Below are positions 57,436-64,000 of a DNA stretch of 64,000 nt, piece after piece. The notes beneath the pieces are model-generated. The model had not been told where the DNA came from, did no database searches, and worked only from the letters and a program-made list of their open reading frames with translations. The number at the start of each line of letters is the position of its first letter. The first letter of the stretch is position 1. Where the stretch lies: the NCBI GenBank assembly GCA_017454945.1, contig JAFTCA010000041.1:62001-126000 (forward strand). The letters run 5' to 3'. A program made the position numbers and the translations under genes. Origin of the DNA: Bacteroidales bacterium (GTDB taxonomy: Bacteria > Bacteroidota > Bacteroidia > Bacteroidales > WCHB1-69).

Positions 57436-58146
57436 ATGAAAAAGTACTTTGCAGAAATGATCGGTACGATGGTACTGGTTCTCATGGGCTGCGGTAGCGC
57501 TGCCATTGCTTGCGGTTATCCCGATTTGGGCATCGGCTTTGCTGGTGTATCTCTCGCTTTCGGTTTATCAGTAATGGTAATGGTTTACGCCATTGGACCC
57601 ATCTCTGGCTGCCACATCAACCCCGCTATCACATTCGCTATGTGGATGAACAAGAAAATTGGCGGCAAGGATGCTCTCCTTTACATGTTGTTCCAAATCA
57701 TTGGTGGTTTCATTGGCGCCGGTCTGTTGGCATTGATTGTTGGCCACTGCGACGGCTTGGCAGTTAACAGCGTTGACCCCTACGGCCTTGGCTATTCCAC
57801 TACAGCTGCTGTGATCACTGAAGTTGTGATGACCTGCATCTTCCTGTTGGTTATCTTCGGTGCCACCAGCGAAAAAGCTCCCGCAGGCTTCGCCGGCATC
57901 GCTATCGGTCTCTCTCTGACCCTCATCCACTTGGTTTCTATTCCTGTAACCAACACTTCTGTTAACCCCGCTCGTTCGTTGGCAGTAGCCGTATTCGATG
58001 CAGTTGGTGGTGGTACAGGTGCTGGAATGACCGACCTTTGGGTGTTCATTCTCGCTCCGCTGGTAGGTGCTGGTATCGCTGCTTACATCTGGCGTTGCCT
58101 TAGCTGTGAATGCAAATGCTGCAAGAAAGAAGCAAAAGAAGAATAG
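57436..58146 (+). CDS. Aquaporin / MIP family channel
   Basis: This 236-aa channel has six membrane helices and the two NPA half-helices, HINPAITFAMWM (first) and SVNPARSLAVAV (second). The second NPA is NPAR as in water channels (AqpZ type), whereas glycerol facilitators usually have NPARD. The C-terminal tail is cysteine-rich and basic (CECKCCKKEAKEE), which is unusual for the family. The gene is monocistronic with an excellent promoter and a terminator 35 nt after the stop. Water transport is the best guess. Confidence 0.92.
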   Translation: MKKYFAEMIGTMVLVLMGCGSAAIACGYPDLGIGFAGVSLAFGLSVMVMVYAIGPISGCHINPAITFAMWMNKKIGGKDALLYMLFQIIGGFIGAGLLALIVGHCDGLAVNSVDPYGLGYSTTAAVITEVVMTCIFLLVIFGATSEKAPAGFAGIAIGLSLTLIHLVSIPVTNTSVNPARSLAVAVFDAVGGGTGAGMTDLWVFILAPLVGAGIAAYIWRCLSCECKCCKKEAKEE

Positions 58147-58180
58147 TAGATGTTAATTTGCCGTAAGGCAATCAATTAGA

Positions 58181-58230
58181 GGAGTTGAATGAGTGAGAAC
58201 CGAGTGTCCCGTTCATTCAACTTCTTTTTT
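58181..58230 (+). terminator. Terminator after the aquaporin gene
   Basis: AGTTGAATGA (58183-58192) pairs with TCATTCAACT (58213-58222) across a 20-nt loop and is followed by TCTTTTTT. Confidence 0.85.
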
Positions 58231-58247
58231 ATAGACAATAATAAACT

Positions 58248-58868
58248 ATGGTGAATCCTGAAATTGTTGATTATGTCGAGTCGACGGTCATCCCGTTGTA
58301 CAAGACCTTTGACAGGGCACATGGCGAGGAACATGTGCGCACCGTCATTCGCGACAGTCTGGAGCTGGCCGACTTCTGCCATGCTGATGCCAATATGGCG
58401 TATGTGGTGGCCGCTTATCACGATGCTGGCATGCCCGAAGGTCGCGAAACGCATCACCTGACCTCGGCACGATTGCTGCTTGCCGACGCCAACCTGCGGA
58501 AATGGTTTACAGAGGAGCAGTTGCAAGTGATGAAGGAGGCGGTGGAAGACCATCGCGCCTCGTCGAAAAATCCGCCGCGTACCGTCTATGGCCGCATTGT
58601 TGCCGATGCCGACCGCGACCTGACCAACCTGACGCCACTGAAGAGGACCGTGCAGTTCGGCTTGAAGCACTATCCCGAATTGGGTAGGGAAGAGCAGTAC
58701 GAGCGCTTCTGTCAGCACTTGCAGGAGAAGTATGCCGAAGGTGGTTATCTTCAACTGTGGATTGCCGGCTCTGGCAAGGAAAAACAACTGAAAGAACTGC
58801 GTGAAGTGATAGCTGACCCTACCAGCCGACGCGAGGCGTTTAACTTTTTTTATGAAAAAGAGATTTAA
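58248..58868 (+). CDS. HD-domain phosphohydrolase
   Basis: This 206-aa protein of the HD superfamily has metal ligands visible in HGEEHV, YHDAG (the HD pair) and the C-terminal DADRD. The helix pattern resembles bacterial HD hydrolases acting on nucleotides or phosphate monoesters. No regulatory domain is attached. The gene is preceded by the aquaporin terminator. Repeat island G begins exactly after its TAA. The substrate is unknown. Confidence 0.83.
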   Translation: MVNPEIVDYVESTVIPLYKTFDRAHGEEHVRTVIRDSLELADFCHADANMAYVVAAYHDAGMPEGRETHHLTSARLLLADANLRKWFTEEQLQVMKEAVEDHRASSKNPPRTVYGRIVADADRDLTNLTPLKRTVQFGLKHYPELGREEQYERFCQHLQEKYAEGGYLQLWIAGSGKEKQLKELREVIADPTSRREAFNFFYEKEI

Positions 58869-58896
58869 CTTCTCACCACTCACTATTCACTTCATA
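58869..58896. repeat. Heptanucleotide repeat island G (short)
   Basis: The words CTTCTCA, CCACTCA, CTATTCA and CTTCATA start at the base after the HD gene stop codon and use the same CACTATTCAC vocabulary as islands A, B, D and E. Confidence 0.72.
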
Positions 58897-58905
58897 ACTT
58901 TTTCT

Positions 58906-58913
58906 TATCTTTG
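58906..58913 (+). promoter_or_regulatory. -7 promoter box of the GH2 gene
   Basis: TATCTTTG lies 23 nt upstream of the ATG at 58937, just beyond island G. Confidence 0.6.
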
Positions 58914-58936
58914 TTCGCAATAAAAAATCTTCTTGT

Positions 58937-60817
58937 ATGAAAAGAATTGTTCTGCTATTCTTTGTTTTGGCGATGACGCTGAGTGGTCTTCAGGCCCAAA
59001 CGTGGCGTCCTGCAGGTGACAATATCCTAACTCCGTGGGGTGAGAATCTGAATCCGTTGAATGTGCATCCCGAATATCCGCGGCCGCAGATGGTGCGCGC
59101 GGATTGGCTTTCGCTGAACGGTCAGTGGGATTACGCAATTACCTTTGCCAATGCAGATCTTCAGATATTGTATCAGAAAAAGTGGGATGGCAAGATTTTG
59201 GTGCCATTTCCTGTGCAGTCGGCGCTATCGGGCGTGGGTAAACATGTTAGCGACGAAGAGGCGCTGTGGTATCATCGCACGATTACGGTGCCTAAGAACT
59301 GGAATGGCAAGCACATATTGTTGAATGTGGGCGCTGCCGACTGGAAAGCAGAAGTGTTTGTCAATGGCCGGAAGGCTGGCGAACACACGGGCTGCTATGC
59401 CTCATTTTCGATAGACATTACCCCGTATCTGCTCAAGAGTGGCAAGCAAGAGTTGGTCATCAAGGTGACCGACGGCGGTGACAAATCCTACCAGCCCAAA
59501 GGCAAGCAGGTGGATAGTCCGCGAGGTATCTACTACACGCCCGTAACTGGCATTTGGCAAAGCATTTGGCTGGAGCCGGTCAATGCTTCTCATCTGCAAC
59601 GCTATACCGTAGTATCGGATATCGATAAGCAGCAACTGCACATAGCTGCGGAGAAGGTCATGCCCCAAACGGGCGATAAACTTCGCTTTGAACTGCTGTC
59701 GGGAGGCGAGGGCTATTCACCTGAAAGACCTTCCACCACCGTTATTGCTTCGGCTGAAACGGAAGGCAAGGAGGTGACTCTAACGGTGCCCAATGTTAAA
59801 TTGTGGTCACCTGACAGCCCCTATTTGTATGGATTGCGCATTTCCCTGGTGCGCGACGGCCAGGTTGTTGACCAGATTCAAGGCTACACCGCCATGCGCA
59901 AGCTCTCGGAGTTTGTCGATGGTCGCCGCTTCCATCGCTTTGCGCTTAACAACCAGCCAATTTTCCACTATGGTCCGCTTGATCAGGGCTGGTGGCCCGA
60001 CGGCCTTTACACAGCACCGACCGACGAAGCACTGAAGTTTGATATTGTCAAGACCAAAGAGTTGGGCTTCAATATGATACGTAAACATGTGAAGGTGGAA
60101 CCCGACCGCTGGTACTATTGGTGCGATGTGTATGGCATCATGGTTTGGCAGGATATGCCGTCGATGGTGTGCGGTACCAGTCATCATACAGCCAAGTGGG
60201 AGCACAGCCAGAAACGCACTTCTTACGGCCTGGGCACCGACGAGGTGATTCCTGAGGAGTGGAAAGCCAATTTCTACAAAGAGTGGAAAGAGATTATCGA
60301 CCAGCACCAAGCCTTCCCCTGCATTGTGATGTGGGTGCCTTTCAACGAAGCGTGGGGACAGTTTGACACGAAGGAGGTGACCGATTTTACTTACCAGTGC
60401 GACAGTACGCGTTATCTCAATCCCGCTTCGGGCGGCAACTTTAGAAATTGTGGCAATATCATTGATTATCACACATATCCGGAGCCGAGCTTGCGCGTCT
60501 TCATTCGCGATTATATGAATGTGATTGGCGAGTACGGCGGCATCGGCTTTAGAGTAAATGGTCATCTTTGGAAGCAAGAGGGCGACTATTCCTACCTGAA
60601 AATGCAGAATGCTGATGATGTGTTCAATAAGTATGCCGATTATGCTGAGATGCTGAAGGACTACATCAAAGTGGGCATCACGGGCGCCGTCTATACGCAA
60701 ACCACCGATGTGGAAACGGAAACCAACGGTTTGATAACTTACGACCGCAAAGTGGTAAAATTGAACCCCGCCAAGATGAAAGCCGTGAACCAAGGGGTGA
60801 TAGGAGCGATGAAGTAA
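58937..60817 (+). CDS. Secreted glycoside hydrolase family 2 protein
   Basis: This 626-aa protein has a signal peptide (MKRIVLLFFVLAMTLSGLQAQ). It has the GH2 sugar-binding domain (about 60-200; SLNGQWDY, WYHRTITVPKNW, VFVNGRKAGEHTGCY), an Ig-like middle and a TIM barrel. Acid/base Glu is in VPFNEAWGQF and the nucleophile Glu in VIGEYGGIGF. GH2 enzymes act on beta-galactosides, mannosides, glucuronides or arabinosides. The activity here cannot be fixed. The barrel is compact and lacks extra C-terminal domains. It stands alone, not in a SusCD polysaccharide utilisation locus. Repeat island F starts at its stop. Confidence 0.9.
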   Translation: MKRIVLLFFVLAMTLSGLQAQTWRPAGDNILTPWGENLNPLNVHPEYPRPQMVRADWLSLNGQWDYAITFANADLQILYQKKWDGKILVPFPVQSALSGVGKHVSDEEALWYHRTITVPKNWNGKHILLNVGAADWKAEVFVNGRKAGEHTGCYASFSIDITPYLLKSGKQELVIKVTDGGDKSYQPKGKQVDSPRGIYYTPVTGIWQSIWLEPVNASHLQRYTVVSDIDKQQLHIAAEKVMPQTGDKLRFELLSGGEGYSPERPSTTVIASAETEGKEVTLTVPNVKLWSPDSPYLYGLRISLVRDGQVVDQIQGYTAMRKLSEFVDGRRFHRFALNNQPIFHYGPLDQGWWPDGLYTAPTDEALKFDIVKTKELGFNMIRKHVKVEPDRWYYWCDVYGIMVWQDMPSMVCGTSHHTAKWEHSQKRTSYGLGTDEVIPEEWKANFYKEWKEIIDQHQAFPCIVMWVPFNEAWGQFDTKEVTDFTYQCDSTRYLNPASGGNFRNCGNIIDYHTYPEPSLRVFIRDYMNVIGEYGGIGFRVNGHLWKQEGDYSYLKMQNADDVFNKYADYAEMLKDYIKVGITGAVYTQTTDVETETNGLITYDRKVVKLNPAKMKAVNQGVIGAMK

Positions 60818-60913
60818 TTTACAATTTACAATTCACAATTTATAATTTACAATTGATAATTACAATTCATAATTAAGAACAAAGAACAAAGAACAAAGAG
60901 CAAAGAACAAATT
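60818..60913. repeat. Heptanucleotide repeat island F
   Basis: Directly after the GH2 stop come TTTACAA, TTCACAA, TTTATAA and TTGATAA words, then five GAACAAA-type words as in islands A and D. It leaves only 21 nt before the second FISUMP gene, and no -7 box is visible there. Confidence 0.83.
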
Positions 60914-60934
60914 TCACCTTAAAACATAGTCATT

Positions 60935-63307
60935 ATGAAAAAACTTTTCTCCTTATTGGCCTTTTTTCTGCTCGTGTCGGGCATTTCGGCGCAGCAGATC
61001 ACATTGCGGTTTACCGGTCAGCTGTCCGACGGCTCTTATATGCGTCTGGATTCGGTGCTGGTAGTCAATCTGACACGCTCGTGGACGGAAAAACTGATAT
61101 TCCCCGACACGATGCTAACGCTCGGTTCAACGGGTATTAAAGATGTGAATGCATCTCAAGTACAGATGGATGTATTCCCGAATCCGTTCAATGGAACTTC
61201 CACAGTGGCGATGCAATTGCCTGCGAAAGAGAATGTGACATTGCAGGTGTTCAACATGGCAGGGCAGAAGGTGACCGAAGTCGCCCAATCGCTGCCTGCG
61301 GGTACGCACTATTTTGACGTGTCGCTGCAGCAATCGCAGGTCTATCTGTTGACCGCCATCACCTCGCAAGGTGTAAGCACTACCAAGTTGGTCAATCAGG
61401 GACAGGGTGGGCACAATGCCATCGCCTATCGTGGCACGCCAATGTCGATGATGGTAAAGAAGCTCACCGACAAGCCGTTCACTTCGGGTGATAGAATGCA
61501 ATATACCGGTTATGCAACCTACAAAGACAAAGCATACGACAGTCGCCAATTAGCTCAATCACAGAGAGCTGATGAGGAGATTACCCTTATATTTGATATG
61601 GAAACACCCCTTGTTTCCACTGATGAGGTGCGCAATGTAACCGACAATGCTGCCGACGTATTGGCCAGTGTGCTTTCGGACGGAGGCACGGCAGTTCGTA
61701 CTCGTGGCGTTTGTTGGTCCACATCCCACAATCCCGTCACTTCCGATTTCCACACCACCGATGGTAGCGGCGTCGGCTCGTTCGTTAGCCACCTCACAGA
61801 CCTTGCAACGGGCCTTACCTACTATGTGCGAGCATACGCTGTAAATGATGCCGGAACCGCTTATGGTGACGAGTTGAGTTTTACCACCTCTGCCGCTGCT
61901 TTTGAGTGTGGTAGGGATTTTGTCAAGGATTTTGACAAGAATGAATATCAGACAGTTGTCATCGGCAACCAATGCTGGATGAAGGAGAATTTGCGTTCGG
62001 AGCATTATGCTGACGGTACGGAAATTCCACTGGGTGTTAATACGGCTAATAATACGCTTATTCTCAGTCCAACAGACCCGTATCGTTATGTTCCTGGCGA
62101 CCACATCTTCAATGTGACGGGTTATGGGTATTTGTATAACTGGCGTGCTGCCATGCACAAGGCTTCGGCCAATAATTCCAATCCCAGTGGCATTCAGGGC
62201 GTTTGTCCTAACGGCTGGCACTTGCCTTCAAAGGCCGAATGGGAGCAGATGTTTAGCTATCTCCGTTCAGATGAGAAATATTGGTGCAATGGCGATAGCA
62301 ACAATATAGCCAGAGCATTGGCTTCCACGTCGGGATGGCCAAGTGGTGGTGGCTTATTTGAACCTTGTTCTATCGATGCCTCGTTGTCTAGCAATAATGC
62401 CAGCGGCTTTTCGGCTTTGCCTGCCGGTATGGTATATGAAGAGTGGGGCACTCGTAATTTTGGCACCAATGTCTATTTCTGGAGCACCACCGTTGATGGG
62501 AGCTCTATTCCTTACTATCTATTCTTGAGTTCGGGTAGTTCGAGTGTGTCAATGTATGCCGTTAACAACCGATTGGCTGTTTCAGTCCGCTGTATATTCG
62601 ATAACGCCATAAGCGACACCACTTTCGATTGTGGCAATTCTACCATTAATGATGTGGAAGGTAATGAGTATCATACTATTAGAGTGGGAGAGAAGTGCTG
62701 GCTGAAAGAGAATATGCGCACCAATCATTATGCGGATGGCAAAGAAATCAAAGTGGGCACTACCGCTTCTGACACGGTGGCATACTGCTACTATCCGTCT
62801 GGCGACAATACGCAAGTGGATAAGTACGGTTATCTCTATAACTGGAAGGCTGTGATGAATGGTGCTGCCGGCTCGAACGGTACGCCGAGCGGCGTTCAGG
62901 GCGTATGTCCCGCCGGCTGGCATGTGCCCAGCGATGCTGAATGGGCCAACTTTTTGACCTATATCAACAGCCAGGGCACTTACGCCTGCAACGACAACAC
63001 GTCCAACATTGCCAAGGCGTTGGCTTCCGAAGAGGGTTGGACTCCTTACACGGGTGATGTACAGCCCGATTCGCCCTGCTTCCCTGGTGTGAATGCTTCC
63101 TACAATAATGCTTCTGGCTTTAGTATCATGCCTGCAGGTTGCTTCAATGGCACCGCTGCTGACAAGCAAGGTGCGGCAGCATATCTGTGGAGCGCCAGCG
63201 ATAACGGCCAGTTTGCCTACTATCGTGGCATTGCCAACAACAAGGCAACGGTTGAGCGTGATAATATCCAGAAAACATACGGTTACTCAGTGCGTTGCGT
63301 GCGATAA
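60935..63307 (+). CDS. Secreted FISUMP-domain protein with N-terminal T9SS-type module (paralogue of 5332-9087)
   Basis: This 790-aa protein has a signal peptide (1-20, ending GISAQ), then the short domain QITLRFTGQLSDGSYMRLDS (21-70). A T9SS-sorting-domain-like module (75-154; DVFPNPFNGTSTV ... VFNMAGQKVTE) and a linker follow. One FN3-like repeat (about 223-318) has GVCWST and TYYVRAYAVN. Two FISUMP domains follow, about 320-563 (VIGNQCWMKENLRSEHYADG) and 564-790 (VGEKCWLKENMRTNHYADG). The first three modules match the 1251-aa protein, so the two arose by duplication with different repeat numbers. FISUMP domains are found in surface proteins of fibre-degrading bacteria and have no known activity. 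No C-terminal sorting signal is seen. Confidence 0.88.
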   Translation: MKKLFSLLAFFLLVSGISAQQITLRFTGQLSDGSYMRLDSVLVVNLTRSWTEKLIFPDTMLTLGSTGIKDVNASQVQMDVFPNPFNGTSTVAMQLPAKENVTLQVFNMAGQKVTEVAQSLPAGTHYFDVSLQQSQVYLLTAITSQGVSTTKLVNQGQGGHNAIAYRGTPMSMMVKKLTDKPFTSGDRMQYTGYATYKDKAYDSRQLAQSQRADEEITLIFDMETPLVSTDEVRNVTDNAADVLASVLSDGGTAVRTRGVCWSTSHNPVTSDFHTTDGSGVGSFVSHLTDLATGLTYYVRAYAVNDAGTAYGDELSFTTSAAAFECGRDFVKDFDKNEYQTVVIGNQCWMKENLRSEHYADGTEIPLGVNTANNTLILSPTDPYRYVPGDHIFNVTGYGYLYNWRAAMHKASANNSNPSGIQGVCPNGWHLPSKAEWEQMFSYLRSDEKYWCNGDSNNIARALASTSGWPSGGGLFEPCSIDASLSSNNASGFSALPAGMVYEEWGTRNFGTNVYFWSTTVDGSSIPYYLFLSSGSSSVSMYAVNNRLAVSVRCIFDNAISDTTFDCGNSTINDVEGNEYHTIRVGEKCWLKENMRTNHYADGKEIKVGTTASDTVAYCYYPSGDNTQVDKYGYLYNWKAVMNGAAGSNGTPSGVQGVCPAGWHVPSDAEWANFLTYINSQGTYACNDNTSNIAKALASEEGWTPYTGDVQPDSPCFPGVNASYNNASGFSIMPAGCFNGTAADKQGAAAYLWSASDNGQFAYYRGIANNKATVERDNIQKTYGYSVRCVR

Positions 63308-63327
63308 TCGTTTTCTGATACAAAATG

Positions 63328-63363
63328 ACGCCGTGAGGAAATATCTCCTTGCGGCGTTTTTTG
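63328..63363 (+). terminator. Terminator after the second FISUMP gene
   Basis: ACGCCG (63328-63333) pairs with CGGCGT (63352-63357), a weaker inner GAGG/CTCC pairing extends the stem, and TTTTTT follows. Confidence 0.87.
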
Positions 63364-63373
63364 TGAATATCTC

Positions 63374-63401
63374 GTAGGTGCGTAGCGCGCGACGCACCTA
63401 C
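63374..63401. repeat. Dispersed 28-bp palindrome, copy 4
   Basis: This is the same palindrome as at 1595-1622 with a single mismatch in the right arm (CGACGCACC in place of CTACGCACC). It lies just after the terminator of the second FISUMP gene. Confidence 0.83.
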
Positions 63402-63545
63402 AACAAAATGTTTGGCACGGTTTTTGATATAGTATATATGGCCACGCTGATATAAGCGAGAATGCGCTTTTTCAGACATTAAGGCAGAAAGAGGATGACA
63501 CAGAGACACTGACATTTTGACATGATTTTCAAAGAGAAAATTTTT

Positions 63546-63553
63546 TAAATTTG
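63546..63553 (+). promoter_or_regulatory. -7 promoter box of groESL
   Basis: TAAATTTG fits TAnnTTTG and lies 38 nt before the groES ATG. No CIRCE inverted repeat (TTAGCACTC type) is present, so HrcA control is not supported. Confidence 0.5.
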
Positions 63554-63591
63554 CAACCTTAATAATATTGTATAACTTAAAACATCAAACT

Positions 63592-63867
63592 ATGAACATT
63601 TCAATTAAACCGTTGGCTGACAGAGTTTTGGTAGAACCTGCGGAAGCTGAACAAAAAACGGCAGGCGGTATTATCATACCTGACACTGCAAAGGAAAAAC
63701 CTCAAAAAGGCGTTGTTGTAGCTGTTGGTCCTGGCAAGAAGGACGAACCTATGACCGTTAAGGTAGGTGATGTTGTGCTTTATGGCAAATATGCTGGCAC
63801 CGAGCTTAAACTCGATGGCAACACGTATATGATCATGAAAGAGAGCGACATTTACGCTATTATGTAA
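63592..63867 (+). CDS. groES: Co-chaperonin GroES
   Basis: GroES caps the GroEL barrel during protein folding. The 91-aa protein begins [20 protein letters not shown], preceded by in-frame codons that I exclude. It contains the mobile loop [19 protein letters not shown] and the ending KESDIYAIM. The length is slightly below the typical 95-97 aa, as in other Bacteroidales. groEL follows 58 nt later. Confidence 0.96.
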   Translation: MNISIKPLADRVLVEPAEAEQKTAGGIIIPDTAKEKPQKGVVVAVGPGKKDEPMTVKVGDVVLYGKYAGTELKLDGNTYMIMKESDIYAIM

Positions 63868-63925
63868 TAAGAATCAGGTCGAAAGACTTGTAAATTAAAT
63901 CGTTAAACATTAAATTTTTCAAGAT

Positions 63926-64000
63926 ATGGCAAAACAAATCATGTATGATTGGGACGCACGCGAAGGATTGAAAAAAGGCGTGGATGCTTTGGCAAATGCT
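63926..64000 (+). CDS. groEL: Chaperonin GroEL, N-terminal fragment
   Basis: The first 25 codons read MAKQIMYDWDAREGLKKGVD and on to the window end. This is the N-terminus of Bacteroidetes GroEL (AKxIxYxxxAREGLKKGVDALANA). The remaining roughly 520 residues lie outside the window. It forms the groESL operon with the preceding gene. Confidence 0.93.
   Translation, partial: MAKQIMYDWDAREGLKKGVDALANA

Noticed and set aside
59807-60793. 328-codon open frame antisense to the GH2 gene
   Set aside because: It is an antisense shadow. The GH2 motifs on the plus strand are unambiguous.
63402-63591. CIRCE/HrcA heat-shock operator before groES
   Set aside because: No TTAGCACTC-N9-GAGTGCTAA inverted repeat is present.

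Overview
The window is chromosomal DNA of a member of the Bacteroidota, most likely order Bacteroidales and probably an uncultured gut or rumen lineage. Three things point there. Most genes are preceded by the Bacteroidetes -7 box TAnnTTTG (TATCTTTG, TACTTTTG, TACCTTTG), with few Shine-Dalgarno sequences. There is a type IX secretion system (T9SS) locus (gldJ, porP-like, porU, porV). There are FISUMP-domain secreted proteins, a DUF2795 protein, a GDE/GT4/GH57 glycogen operon and paired PD40-OmpA proteins. Almost all genes are intact. I see no rRNA, tRNA, CRISPR array, prophage or complete insertion sequence.

Layout. 1-1.6 kb: end of a KpsF-type isomerase, pssA and a LOG-family gene. 1.8-4.1 kb: an ABC transporter operon closed by its own YtrA-like GntR repressor, with a matching operator at the promoter. 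4.3-9.1 kb: cobalamin adenosyltransferase, a DUF2795 protein and a giant secreted FN3-like/FISUMP protein. 9.2-11.6 kb: murF and pfkA. 11.7-19.6 kb: T9SS genes gldJ and porP-like (minus) diverging from porU and porV (plus). 19.6-25.2 kb: ispF, thpR, murB, a PorE-like protein, yraN and an SDR. 25.2-29.1 kb: a TMTC-like TPR membrane protein and a TlpA-like thioredoxin. 29.3-32 kb: two overlapping flavoproteins. 32.2-36.3 kb: a YtxH/holin-X envelope operon, a DUF1016 nuclease and an LTA-synthase-like enzyme. 36.4-39.5 kb: amino acid permease, DAHP synthase/chorismate mutase, sufE and sufT. 39.6-47.3 kb: a RhuM-PLD protein, ispG, an orphan FecE-type ATPase, a PD40-OmpA protein, a small unknown gene and an in-frame fusion of rarA to a PorP-type beta-barrel. 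47.8-55.1 kb: glycogen operon, rlmH, sufCD. 55.2-64 kb: DPP-IV peptidase, aquaporin, HD protein, secreted GH2, a second FISUMP protein, groES and the start of groEL.

The genes combine housekeeping functions (peptidoglycan, isoprenoid, Fe-S, glycolysis, chaperonin) with envelope biogenesis and protein export. PorU/PorV, PorE-like and two PorP-like proteins belong to or resemble the T9SS. The two FISUMP proteins carry a T9SS-sorting-domain-like module near the N-terminus instead of at the C-terminus.

The most unusual signals lie outside classical genes. (1) Eight intergenic islands built of degenerate 7-8-nt words each begin at a stop codon, share a vocabulary and partly a fixed word order, and in two cases encode the last residues of the gene. 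(2) A 28-30 bp palindrome occurs four times, always just downstream of a gene 3' end. (3) A roughly 305 bp non-coding element at 47.4-47.7 kb is almost entirely one large imperfect inverted repeat with nested hairpins. (4) The rarA reading frame continues without a stop through a signal peptide into a complete outer-membrane PorP/SprF domain.
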